A stretch of DNA of 54,382 bases from Candidatus Omnitrophota bacterium (GTDB lineage: Bacteria; Omnitrophota; Gorgyraeia; B26-G9): NCBI GenBank assembly GCA_018813905.1, contig JAHJAO010000107.1, forward strand, positions 1-54,382, read 5' to 3'. Both the position numbers and the translations under genes were made by a program. The notes below the pieces were generated by a model. It was given only the letters and a program-made list of their open reading frames with translations. It ran no database searches and had not been told where the DNA came from. Shown here one piece after another: positions 8,863 to 17,933 of the stretch (position 1 is the stretch's first letter; each line of letters opens with the position of its first letter).

Positions 8863-9963
8863 ATGAAATACGTGGATGAGTTTAGAAACGCAGTTATAGC
8901 AAAAAGATTGATAAAGAAAATTAAGGATATTGCCCGGCGCATAGATAGACAGGTATGTTTAATGGAGGTTTGCGGTACGCATACCGTGGCTATTTTTAGA
9001 TCCGGAATAAGAGAAATATTACCGCAAAATATCCGGATTATTTCCGGCCCCGGGTGCCCGGTGTGTGTTACGGCGCAGGAAGATATTGATAAGGCCGTGG
9101 CGGTTTGTCAGTTGCCGCAAACGATTGTTACCACTTTTGGCGATATGATGAAAGTTCCGGGAACGTTGCATAGCCTAACGACCATCGCAGCGCGCGGATA
9201 TGACGTGCGGCTCGTATATTCGGCTTTGAATGCCCTGGATATCGCACAACATAATCCGACAAAAAGGGTAGTGCACTTATCCGTCGGTTTTGAAACTACC
9301 GCGCCAACTATTGCCGCGACTTTAATGCGGGCAAGGAAAGAAAAGATAAACAATTTTTTTATTTTATGCGCGCATAAATTAATTCCGCCTGCATTGCGGG
9401 CACTTTTGAGTTCGCCCAAAATCAAAATTAGCGGTTTTATTCTGCCGGGCCATGTAAGCACAATTATCGGCGCCCGCCCTTACCGGTTTATCAGCGAACA
9501 GCACAAAATATGCGCAGTTATTGCCGGGTTTGAACCGTTGGATATTTTGCAGTCCGTTGCCGTGCTGCTTGAACAAATCAGGCAGGGTAGCTCTAAAATT
9601 GTGATCCAGTATTCACGCTGCGTAAAAGACAGGGGAAACGCAAAAGCGCAGCAAGTTTTAAAACGGGTTTTTAGCATCTGCGATACTAACTGGCGCGGGT
9701 TGGGCACGATAAAAAAAAGCGGGTATCGTCTTAGGCCCTCGTTTAAAAATTTTGATATTGAACGGCATATTAAATTTGAACTTCCCAGGCAGAAGCAGAC
9801 CAATTGCCGCTGTGGAGATGTCTTGCAGGGGATTATTTTGCCTTTTGAATGTAAATTATTTAAAAAAGCATGCACCCCTGAAAAACCGATCGGCCCTTGT
9901 ATGGTGTCGAGCGAAGGCACTTGCGCCGCCTATTATCGCTATGGAGGTAGATGTGGACAATAA
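8863..9963 (+). CDS. hypD: HypD hydrogenase formation protein
   Basis: 'LMEVCGTHTVAIFRSGIREILPQNIRIISGPGCPVCVT', 'CTPEKPIGPCMVSSEGTCAAYYRYG'. Confidence 0.95.
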   Translation: MKYVDEFRNAVIAKRLIKKIKDIARRIDRQVCLMEVCGTHTVAIFRSGIREILPQNIRIISGPGCPVCVTAQEDIDKAVAVCQLPQTIVTTFGDMMKVPGTLHSLTTIAARGYDVRLVYSALNALDIAQHNPTKRVVHLSVGFETTAPTIAATLMRARKEKINNFFILCAHKLIPPALRALLSSPKIKISGFILPGHVSTIIGARPYRFISEQHKICAVIAGFEPLDILQSVAVLLEQIRQGSSKIVIQYSRCVKDRGNAKAQQVLKRVFSICDTNWRGLGTIKKSGYRLRPSFKNFDIERHIKFELPRQKQTNCRCGDVLQGIILPFECKLFKKACTPEKPIGPCMVSSEGTCAAYYRYGGRCGQ

Positions 9964-10969
9964 AAGAATAACTTTAGCCCACGGCAATGGCGGGCAAAAG
10001 ATGCAAAAGCTTATAAATGAGCTTATAATTTCCAATTTTGGCAATCCAATACTTGACCGGATGGATGACAGCGCCGTGCTTAGCCTATCTCAAGATGCGG
10101 GCAGAATAGCTTTTACTACGGATTCTTTTGTCGTGACCCCTATTTTTTTTCCCGGAGGAGATATCGGAAAATTAGCGATATGCGGAACGGTTAATGACCT
10201 GGCCGTGATGGGGGCAAAGCCGCAATTTTTAAGCGTAGGATTTATTATTGAAGAGGGATTGGAAATTTCTATATTAAAGAAAATCATAATTTCTATGCGT
10301 AAAGCGGCCAAGGAAGCGCAGGTGAAAATTGTTTGCGGCGATACTAAAGTTGTAAATAAAAATAAATGTGATAGAATATTTATAAATACGGCCGGTATTG
10401 GCACGGTGCCACCGGGCGTTAATGTCAGTTCTAAATTTGCAAAAGCCAAGGATGTTATAATTGCCAGCGGTACGGTGGCCGAACACGGGATTGCGATTTT
10501 AGCCCAGAGGGAAGGCATAAAATTTAATAGTGTTTTAAGCAGCGATTGCGCGTCTTTAAATGCGCTGGTTTCCGTAATGCTAAAATACGCGAAGGCCATA
10601 CGCGTTATGCGGGATCCCACCCGCGGCGGGCTGGCCGCGGCGCTGAATGAGATCGCGGCTAGTTCAAACGTAGGCATTGAAATTGATGAACAGAACGTTC
10701 CGCTAAAAGCTAATGTTAAAGGGGCGTGTGAAATACTCGGACTTGACCCGTTATATCTGCCGTCTGAAGGCCGGCTACTGGCTTTTGTCCGGCCGGATAA
10801 GGCAAAAGTTATATTGAAGCGTATGAGGCAGCACCTGTTGGGCAAGGGGGCGCGAATTATCGGCAAAGTGGTGAATAGTCATAAAAAACATGTTTATTTA
10901 AATACCGTTTCCGGCTCAAGCCGCATTTTGGATATGCCGGTTGAAGAGCAATTACCGCGAATCTGTTAA
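9941..10969 (+). CDS. hypE: HypE hydrogenase maturation protein
   Basis: 'ITLAHGNGGQKM', C-terminal 'EEQLPRIC' with conserved terminal Cys; overlaps the hypD end; GTG at 9953 behind GGAGGT is an alternative start. Confidence 0.92.
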   Translation: MEVDVDNKRITLAHGNGGQKMQKLINELIISNFGNPILDRMDDSAVLSLSQDAGRIAFTTDSFVVTPIFFPGGDIGKLAICGTVNDLAVMGAKPQFLSVGFIIEEGLEISILKKIIISMRKAAKEAQVKIVCGDTKVVNKNKCDRIFINTAGIGTVPPGVNVSSKFAKAKDVIIASGTVAEHGIAILAQREGIKFNSVLSSDCASLNALVSVMLKYAKAIRVMRDPTRGGLAAALNEIAASSNVGIEIDEQNVPLKANVKGACEILGLDPLYLPSEGRLLAFVRPDKAKVILKRMRQHLLGKGARIIGKVVNSHKKHVYLNTVSGSSRILDMPVEEQLPRIC

Positions 10970-11000
10970 TAAAAAATTTTAAGGGGTAACGGAGGGCTCA

Positions 11001-12203
11001 ATGGCGAAAAGTATAGCTGAAATAAATGAAAAAATTAAAAAAGGGCAAGTGGTTGTTGTCACCAAAGAAGAGGTTTTAGATATAGTTAAGGATAAAGGGC
11101 TAAAGAAAACTTCGGAATATGTGGATGTGGTAACAACCGGCACTTTCGGCCCGATGTGTTCTTCTACGGCTATTTTTAATATCGGGCACGCCAAGCCAAA
11201 GATAAAAATACAAAAAGCTTGGGTGAACGACGTACCTTGTTATTGCGGGTTAGCGGCCGTAGATCTAATTATTGGCGCGACCGAACTAAGAGAGAACGAT
11301 CCGGTCAACCTTTATTATCCGGGAGAGTTCAAATACGGCGGGGCCCATGTAATCGAGGAAATGGTACGGGGAAATGATTTAAAACTAAGAGCGGTTGCCT
11401 ATGGAACCGATTGCTACCCGCGCAAAGAACTTAACACTTTAATAAATTTAAAAGACTTGAATGACGCTTGGCTTCTAAACCCCCGAAACGCGTACCAGAA
11501 TTATAATGTGGCGGTCAATATTTCCCAAAAAACCATTTATACCTACATGGGAATGTTGCGGGAAAATTTAGGCAACGCCAATTATTGCAGCGCCGGACAA
11601 TTATCGCCTTTATTGAACGATCCATATTTTAAGACCATTGGTATCGGTACGCGGATTTTTCTCGGCGGCGGCATAGGCTACATATTCGGGCATGGCACTC
11701 AGCATGCCACCAAAGTAAAGAGGACAAAAGAAGGTGTTCCGATAACCCCTGCCGGGACATTGGCGGTTCAGGGGGATTTAAAAAAAATGAATGGCGAATG
11801 GCTACGTGCCGCTTCTATCCAGGGTTATGGCGTGAGTTTAGCGGTAGGGATTGGAGTTCCGATCCCGATCGTTGATGAAAAAATCATGAAAGATGTTTGC
11901 GTGCGGGATGAAGATTTGCTGGCCCAGGTTATCGATTATAGCGGGGCGTATCCGCAGGGTAAAAGCGATTGCCTGGGGTACGTAACTTATAAGGATTTAA
12001 GATCGGGTTCGATAGTTGTGAATGACCGGAAAATCCCTGCGACCGGGATGTCCAGTTATTTTAAAGCGAGAGAAATATGTGAAATCTTGAAGGCGTGGAT
12101 TAAAAAGGGCGATTTCTTACTTTCCGAGCCGGTAGCCTCTATGCCGGGTGAAAATTCCGAGATGATTTTTAAACCGTTAAATTACAGGGAAAGCAGGTCG
12201 TAA
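11001..12203 (+). CDS. DUF39-family homocysteine biosynthesis protein
   Basis: 'DVVTTGTFGPMCSSTAIFNIGHAKPKIKIQKAWVNDVPCYCGLAAVDLIIGATE' and 'GTRIFLGGGIGYIFGHGTQH' are DUF39-like. Confidence 0.8.
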   Translation: MAKSIAEINEKIKKGQVVVVTKEEVLDIVKDKGLKKTSEYVDVVTTGTFGPMCSSTAIFNIGHAKPKIKIQKAWVNDVPCYCGLAAVDLIIGATELRENDPVNLYYPGEFKYGGAHVIEEMVRGNDLKLRAVAYGTDCYPRKELNTLINLKDLNDAWLLNPRNAYQNYNVAVNISQKTIYTYMGMLRENLGNANYCSAGQLSPLLNDPYFKTIGIGTRIFLGGGIGYIFGHGTQHATKVKRTKEGVPITPAGTLAVQGDLKKMNGEWLRAASIQGYGVSLAVGIGVPIPIVDEKIMKDVCVRDEDLLAQVIDYSGAYPQGKSDCLGYVTYKDLRSGSIVVNDRKIPATGMSSYFKAREICEILKAWIKKGDFLLSEPVASMPGENSEMIFKPLNYRESRS

Positions 12204-12214
12204 GTGTTGGATTT

Positions 12215-12370
12215 TCAGGAAGGGTTATTTTTCTTTTTATTTTCTTTTTGGCATATTTTAAAATAATCGCAGCGTGGACAGCAGATATCCTCTTCGTGCT
12301 TTTCCCCCCGATACCATTTGGTATCGCAAGTATAATATGTTTGGCAACGGCGGCAACAGCGCATTTTCAT
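12215..12370 (-). CDS. unlisted 51-aa Cys-rich small protein (possible zinc ribbon)
   Basis: Own translation: MKMRCCRRCQTYYTCDTKWYRGEKHEEDICCPRCDYFKICQKENKKKNNPS; below the ORF-track length cutoff; no clear RBS. Confidence 0.4.
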   Translation of the reverse strand: MKMRCCRRCQTYYTCDTKWYRGEKHEEDICCPRCDYFKICQKENKKKNNPS

Positions 12371-12418
12371 TTTTTTTTACATGGGGTAAGTATTTATAAG
12401 CAATCTCGCCAAGTATAA

Positions 12419-13054
12419 TTATTGGTTCTGGTCTTTACCGCTGGCTTTGGATTCGTCGATTAGTCTTTTTACCGCGTGCGGCTCAAAAATCAAGAAGAAA
12501 CTGCCATGGATATCTTTTTCGTTTATATCAAAAAATGTCTCGATTAAAATAATCTGGGTTTTTTCCCTGACGATTTTATTGAAGGCAACATTGAAAATCG
12601 TATCCAGGGTGCCGCAGATAAGATTAGGCGTAGAATGCAGGATTACGCTTTTAGTGAATGTTGAAAGCGTTGCTAAATATGCGGAAATGACGATATTACC
12701 GATTTCTTTTAGCGTGGATACCCCGTATTCGGTAGCGCTGCCGATTTCGCCGCCGCGCATTTGAGAGATAGAGTCTATTAATGTATAAGCGCTTTTTTCC
12801 GGGAACATCAAAACGACATTTCCCGAAAGCTTGCCCAACAGTTGGATGCTTACTCCCACCAGGACCTCTTGCGTGCCTTGTAATTGGTCAATTACTTTTT
12901 CCGAGTCCATGAGCTGTAAATCCGGGATGTTCAATTCAATCCTTTGGTTGACTACCTGTCCCAGGGCAATGGTGGCATTGCCCGTGCAGATATGCCCCAC
13001 TTCTTTTAGCATATCAATACATGCATTGTCTAAGGTTGTTTCGTTATTGGCCAT
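12419..13054 (-). CDS. CheC-like phosphatase-family protein
   Basis: 'DMLKEVGHICTGNATIALGQVVNQ', second motif 'TLKEIGNIVISAYLATLS'. Confidence 0.75.
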   Translation of the reverse strand: MANNETTLDNACIDMLKEVGHICTGNATIALGQVVNQRIELNIPDLQLMDSEKVIDQLQGTQEVLVGVSIQLLGKLSGNVVLMFPEKSAYTLIDSISQMRGGEIGSATEYGVSTLKEIGNIVISAYLATLSTFTKSVILHSTPNLICGTLDTIFNVAFNKIVREKTQIILIETFFDINEKDIHGSFFLIFEPHAVKRLIDESKASGKDQNQ

Positions 13055-13099
13055 TTGTTTTTAAAACCCCCCTTTTTAAGTTTGTAAATGTTATATATA

Positions 13100-14863
13100 C
13101 TATTTTACTACAATCCATTTCCTTTTTACAAGATTTATAAATAAATTAACAATTACCGGATCGAGCTGAGCCGGTGCGCAGTCTTTAAGCAGTTTGAGCG
13201 CAACTTTTACGCGGAAGGCCTTGCGGTACGGCCGGTCGGCAGTCATCGCTTCAAATGTGTCGGCAACGGCCAGGATGCGTGAACCGACGGGGATATCGTT
13301 TTTTTTTATCCCGTCGGGGTATCCGCCGCCGCCGTAGCGCTCGTGATGGTGATAAATAGTTGTTTTTATCTCATCGGATAAATCTGTGCTTTCTAAAATA
13401 TTTAAAGTCATCGACAAGGGAGATTCAATTTTTTTCACCAAATTTTTATTCAGGTGTTTGGATAATATCTTGTTCTGAGAACGCCGCTTCAGGAGCCATC
13501 CCGCGGTTTCGCCCCAGAAGAAGTTTACCGGGTCTAAGATGCGTTTGCCGATCAAGGGGTGGTTTTTTATAATTTTATATTCCGCGGTTGTCAATTGGCT
13601 GGGTTTTGAAAGGATTTTTTCCGGAATCCCGATTTTTCCGATATCGTGTAAAATGCCCGCGATCTGGATTCCCTCGACCATCTTCGCCGGGAGTTTCAAG
13701 GCCTGGGCCATTGCTACCGCATAATAAGATACAAGTTCAGAATGCCCTCTTGTATAAATGTCCTTTTCTTCGATAGCTTGCGCTAGCGCCTTTATCGTGC
13801 TGATATAGGTTTTGCGCAGATTTTTGTAGAGATTTGCGTTTTCCAGCGCCACCGATGCCTGATTGGCCAGAGTACTCAATGCCTGCTGGTCTTTTTCATT
13901 GAAGTGGTCCGGTTTTGTCGAGTAGAGGCTTAGCATCCCGAACATATTCCCTTTAGAAACCAGCGGAGCGTTTTTATTTGATTTTAAGTCGGCAGGACGG
14001 ATGGGTTTTTTGCTTCTTTTTATGCCTTTAATCTTTTTGGAAATTATGAAAATTTTATTTAATTGAATAACTTCTCTTTTTGCGCTGCCGGCAACGAGCA
14101 ATAAATTTTTTTTCAAAGCGTGTTTTGTCTTATCTAAAATGGGAGAGGATGAACCGATGAATAAAAAATAGTTTTCATCTTCGAAAAGCATCAGGGTAAA
14201 AATATCAAAACTAAATAAATCGCGGATGCAATCACCTAAAACATTTATGATCGCGTCCTGGTCCAGGACGGAATTTAAGGCGCAGCTGATAACATTGAAA
14301 CGGAATAATTGCTGGATTTTCTCTTCCGCCGCAACGTAAAGTTTGGCGTTGTGGATGGCGATGGAGCTTTCCCTCGCGAATTTTGAAATGATATTTAAAT
14401 CATTTTTTGTGAATTCTACCGAACCCGGAATACGGTTTAAATTCACGACGCCGATGAGTTTATTGGCAAAACTTAGGGGAATAGACAGGGATGATTTAAC
14501 GTTACGCCGCCGAGCGGCGCTCTTTTTAATCAAGGGGATTGTGGCGTCATTAAGCAATAAAGGCTGGTTTTGCTGGGCGACCAGTCCCGCAATTCCTTCG
14601 CCTAATTTTATGCGGGCGTGTTGGGCGATTTGCGCCTTTATGCCTTGAGAGGCCTTAATATGCAATTCAGTATTTGCTTCGTCATAAATCATCAAGGAGC
14701 CAGAGTCGGCGCGGGTCTGCCTTAGCATCGTATCGAGGATGACGTTATACAATTTGTTTAAATCTAGTGACGAGCCCAGGACTTTGCTGATTTCTTCGAG
14801 ACTCGCTAAATTCAAGGTTTTCTCGGATTGAGCTTTAATCGGAGAGTTAGATTCTGGCACCAT
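13100..14863 (-). CDS. GAF-domain HD-GYP phosphohydrolase (putative c-di-GMP phosphodiesterase)
   Basis: GAF-like regions; 'HSELVSYYAVAMA...HDIGKIGIPEKIL...HHHERYGGGGYPDGI...ADTFEAMTADRPYR'. Confidence 0.85.
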   Translation of the reverse strand: MVPESNSPIKAQSEKTLNLASLEEISKVLGSSLDLNKLYNVILDTMLRQTRADSGSLMIYDEANTELHIKASQGIKAQIAQHARIKLGEGIAGLVAQQNQPLLLNDATIPLIKKSAARRRNVKSSLSIPLSFANKLIGVVNLNRIPGSVEFTKNDLNIISKFARESSIAIHNAKLYVAAEEKIQQLFRFNVISCALNSVLDQDAIINVLGDCIRDLFSFDIFTLMLFEDENYFLFIGSSSPILDKTKHALKKNLLLVAGSAKREVIQLNKIFIISKKIKGIKRSKKPIRPADLKSNKNAPLVSKGNMFGMLSLYSTKPDHFNEKDQQALSTLANQASVALENANLYKNLRKTYISTIKALAQAIEEKDIYTRGHSELVSYYAVAMAQALKLPAKMVEGIQIAGILHDIGKIGIPEKILSKPSQLTTAEYKIIKNHPLIGKRILDPVNFFWGETAGWLLKRRSQNKILSKHLNKNLVKKIESPLSMTLNILESTDLSDEIKTTIYHHHERYGGGGYPDGIKKNDIPVGSRILAVADTFEAMTADRPYRKAFRVKVALKLLKDCAPAQLDPVIVNLFINLVKRKWIVVK

Positions 14864-14874
14864 ATTAAAACCAA

Positions 14875-15498
14875 TTACTTTTTAAGCTGTTTTTCACAGG
14901 CTTTTAAAATATTTTTCATGGATTCAGAGTCAAAAGCGATGAAAAATTTACCCGTAACTGATGTTATGCGTTCTGTGAATATCGTTTCGATCAGAATTAG
15001 ACTCGCGTCTTTATGCTGCTGGAATGCGCCGAAGATGCTTTTAAAAACAGAGCTGGGTAATCCTTCCATAAACTGAGGGCAGGAGGGGAAAACCGCTAAA
15101 CGGGATACGGAGCTTAAAGTTGATAAATATGAAGAAATAACGATGTTGCCGATTTCTTTTAAAGAGGAAATACCGATTTGAGTAATAAATCTGGTTTTTT
15201 GAAACGTTTTTCCTACCAAGATTTGCATTAAGTTATAGGCGCTTTTTTCCGAAAATAAAAGAAGCACATGGCCGCTGACCGCGCCTAAGGTTTCCATGTG
15301 GATAGCGACAATGGTATGCTCATCGTTATTGACCACTTTGGCGAGCTCGTGGATGTTTAGTATCTGGACAACCGGTGTTTCTAAGTCTATTTTTTTGAAT
15401 AAGATCTGACCGAGGGCGATACTTGCGTTGCCGGCACAGATATTGCCGACTTCCTTTAAGATATCCAGTTCTTTTTTGGAATAATTTTTACTGGCCAT
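14875..15498 (-). CDS. CheC-like phosphatase-family protein
   Basis: 'DILKEVGNICAGNASIALGQILFKKI', 'SLKEIGNIVISSYLSTLS'; start MASKNYSKKE with upstream AGGAGG. Confidence 0.8.
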   Translation of the reverse strand: MASKNYSKKELDILKEVGNICAGNASIALGQILFKKIDLETPVVQILNIHELAKVVNNDEHTIVAIHMETLGAVSGHVLLLFSEKSAYNLMQILVGKTFQKTRFITQIGISSLKEIGNIVISSYLSTLSSVSRLAVFPSCPQFMEGLPSSVFKSIFGAFQQHKDASLILIETIFTERITSVTGKFFIAFDSESMKNILKACEKQLKK

Positions 15499-15522
15499 TT
15501 GGTGCAACCTCCTGTTTATAGG

Positions 15523-15551
15523 AATATAACATAATAAGAAAATAGTGTCAA
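15523..15551 (-). promoter_or_regulatory. sigma70-like promoter TTGACA-17nt-TATATT upstream of the CheC/HD-GYP block
   Basis: Minus-strand TTGACA (15546-15551), 17-nt spacer, TATATT (15523-15528). Confidence 0.7.
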
Positions 15552-15632
15552 TAAAATTTGTTTTCAAAAGCATCGATGTATGCTATTATATGAAAGCATT
15601 TTTTTGTGTGAGACAACTTTAACAAGATAACT

Positions 15633-16952
15633 TTGGTGAAAAAGCTTATGGGCGAGACTTTTGCCGGTGGTAATCATATAACCGGTTATAAAGAATTAAG
15701 TAAAGACAAGCAGATTATCGAGATGCCGATACCCTCTCGGGTGGCTATACCGCTTAGCCAGCATACCGGAATTATCTGTGAGCCTATGGTTAAAGAATCC
15801 CAGCTGGTTAGGGTGGGGACCAAGATCGGCCAGGGGCAGGGGCTGATTTCAAGTTCTGTCCACGCAAGCATTTCCGGCAAAGTTACTAAAATCACGGATT
15901 ATAATCATCCGGTACTCGGAGTTTGTAAGGCTGTAATTATCGATTCTGACGGCCAGGACGAATTAGAGCCTGGAGTGGGTGTGGCTCTTGCGCGGAACAT
16001 AAAATTGTTTTCCAAAGAGCAGCTTTTGGAAATTATTAAAAACGCAGGTATCGTGGGTTTGGGCGGCGCAGCCTTTCCCACCCAGGTAAAATTAAACCCG
16101 CCCAAGCCGGTCGAGTTTCTGATTATTAATGGCGCGGAATGCGAACCCTACCTTAGTTGTGATTTTAGAATTATGTTAGAGAGGTCGCAGGATATCTTAA
16201 AGGGGGTGTCTGTTGTCCAGCAGATATTGAATGTGCGGAAAGTTCTTATCGGCGTGGAAGATGATAAACAGGAAGCGATTAAGGCGTTACGGAACAAGAT
16301 TGCCGAGTTGAAGCTGGATTTCGCGGTGGTGGGGCTTAAAACCAAATATCCGCAAGGCGCGGAAAAACAGTTGATAAAGGCGCTTCTGGACAGGGAAGTG
16401 CCGCCGGGCAAGCTTCCTTTTGATGTCGGTGTCGTGGTTTTAAATGTCGGTACGGTCTTGGCGGTGGGGGAGGCGGTTTTTTTGAACAAACCGTTGTACG
16501 AACGCGTAGTTACGGTTACCGGCAAAATTCTGAAAAATCCGGCTAATCTTAAAGTAAGATTAGGCACCAGATTTTCGGAACTGATAAATTTTTGCGGCGG
16601 GATCAAAGGGCAATGCGAGAAAATTATTATGGGCGGCCCGATGATGGGCATAGCGCAGTGCACGGATGATGTTCCGGTAATTAAAGGCACCTCCGGAATT
16701 CTGTTATTGTCAAAATCCCAAACAGCAGGGTTTGCCGAGCAGCCCTGTATCCGCTGCGGACGGTGCGTGGATATATGCCCGATGCGCATGCTGCCTTACC
16801 TGTTAAGCCAATATGGACAAACCGGCCATTATCAAAAAGCGGACGGATTAAACGTGAAAGATTGTATGGAGTGCGGAGCTTGCGTTTATATTTGCCCGGC
16901 TAAAAGACGTATTTTAGAGCATATCCGGTTGTTAAAAACGGTGTTGAAATGA
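15633..16952 (+). CDS. rnfC: RnfC-like electron transport complex subunit
   Basis: 'GIVGLGGAAFPTQVKLNPP', 'INGAECEPYLSCD', two 4Fe-4S motifs CIRCGRCVDICP and CMECGACVYICP. Confidence 0.92.
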   Translation: MVKKLMGETFAGGNHITGYKELSKDKQIIEMPIPSRVAIPLSQHTGIICEPMVKESQLVRVGTKIGQGQGLISSSVHASISGKVTKITDYNHPVLGVCKAVIIDSDGQDELEPGVGVALARNIKLFSKEQLLEIIKNAGIVGLGGAAFPTQVKLNPPKPVEFLIINGAECEPYLSCDFRIMLERSQDILKGVSVVQQILNVRKVLIGVEDDKQEAIKALRNKIAELKLDFAVVGLKTKYPQGAEKQLIKALLDREVPPGKLPFDVGVVVLNVGTVLAVGEAVFLNKPLYERVVTVTGKILKNPANLKVRLGTRFSELINFCGGIKGQCEKIIMGGPMMGIAQCTDDVPVIKGTSGILLLSKSQTAGFAEQPCIRCGRCVDICPMRMLPYLLSQYGQTGHYQKADGLNVKDCMECGACVYICPAKRRILEHIRLLKTVLK

Positions 16953-17929
16953 CACAGGAAGATACAAAAATTATAGTAGAAAGTTCACCGCATTTGCGTT
17001 CTGAAGAGTCCATACCCCGGATCATGTGGACCGTAGCGTTATGCCTTATCCCGTCCGGGGTGATGAGCATGCTGGTTTTCGGTCCGGCTACGGTTTGGAT
17101 AATAATCAGCGCGGTTTTAGGCGCCGTAATTACGGAATTGATTAGTTGCCGTTTAAGAAAGAAACCTCTAACCTTAATGGACGGCAGCGCTGTTCTTACC
17201 GGAATTCTGCTGGCGTATAATCTGCCGCCGCAATCACCGCTGTGGATGGCGTTTTTAGGGGGCAGTGTTGCTATCTTTCTGGGCAAAGTTTTGTTCGGCG
17301 GCTTGGGGTTTAATATTTTCAACCCCGCTTTAATCGGCCGGGTTTTTCTCATGGCCAGCTTTCCGCAACTGATGACCCGTTGGCCGGCTCCGTTCGGCAT
17401 TGATGCCGCTACCGCACCGACGCCGCTCGCGGTTTTTAAAGACGGGTTCGCCAATACGAATATCTTAACCCAAACGGAGATAATTAATTATTCTTATTCT
17501 GACCTGTTTTTGGGGTTGCGGGGAGGGTGTATCGGAGAAGCGTGTATCCTGGCCCTGCTCTTAGGGGCGGCTTATTTAGTTTACAAACAGTATATTACGC
17601 TGGAAGTTCCTCTCTCTTTTATCGGTACAGTCGGTATTTTTAGCTGGATATTTTCCGGTAGTGGATTTTTCAAAGGGGATTTTTTAATACATGTTTTATC
17701 CGGCGGTCTCATTTTAGGCGCGTTTTATATGGCTACGGATTATGTGACCGGCCCGATTACCAAAAAGGGTAAGCTTGTTTTTGGTGTTGGCTGTGGTTTG
17801 ATAACCTGTTTAATTCGTTTATGGGGCGGGTATCCGGAGGGCGTATCCTACGCGATTCTTTTGATGAACGTGGTTACGCCTTTAATTGATAGATTTACCG
17901 TTCCCAAAAGGTTTGGCGAGGTGAGATAA
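16949..17929 (+). CDS. rnfD: RnfD-like membrane subunit
   Basis: 'SSPHLRSEESIPRIMWTVALCLIPS', 'MDGSAVLTGILLAYNLPP', 'ATAPTPLA' near the flavinylation site, 'ATDYVTGPITKKGKLVFGVG'. Confidence 0.92.
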   Translation: MTQEDTKIIVESSPHLRSEESIPRIMWTVALCLIPSGVMSMLVFGPATVWIIISAVLGAVITELISCRLRKKPLTLMDGSAVLTGILLAYNLPPQSPLWMAFLGGSVAIFLGKVLFGGLGFNIFNPALIGRVFLMASFPQLMTRWPAPFGIDAATAPTPLAVFKDGFANTNILTQTEIINYSYSDLFLGLRGGCIGEACILALLLGAAYLVYKQYITLEVPLSFIGTVGIFSWIFSGSGFFKGDFLIHVLSGGLILGAFYMATDYVTGPITKKGKLVFGVGCGLITCLIRLWGGYPEGVSYAILLMNVVTPLIDRFTVPKRFGEVR

Positions 17930-17933
17930 GGAA

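Noticed and set aside
10090-10866. Long minus-strand ORF (258 aa) opposite hypE
   Set aside because: Fully antisense to a strongly supported HypE; low-complexity Ser/Pro/Ala composition typical of shadow ORFs.
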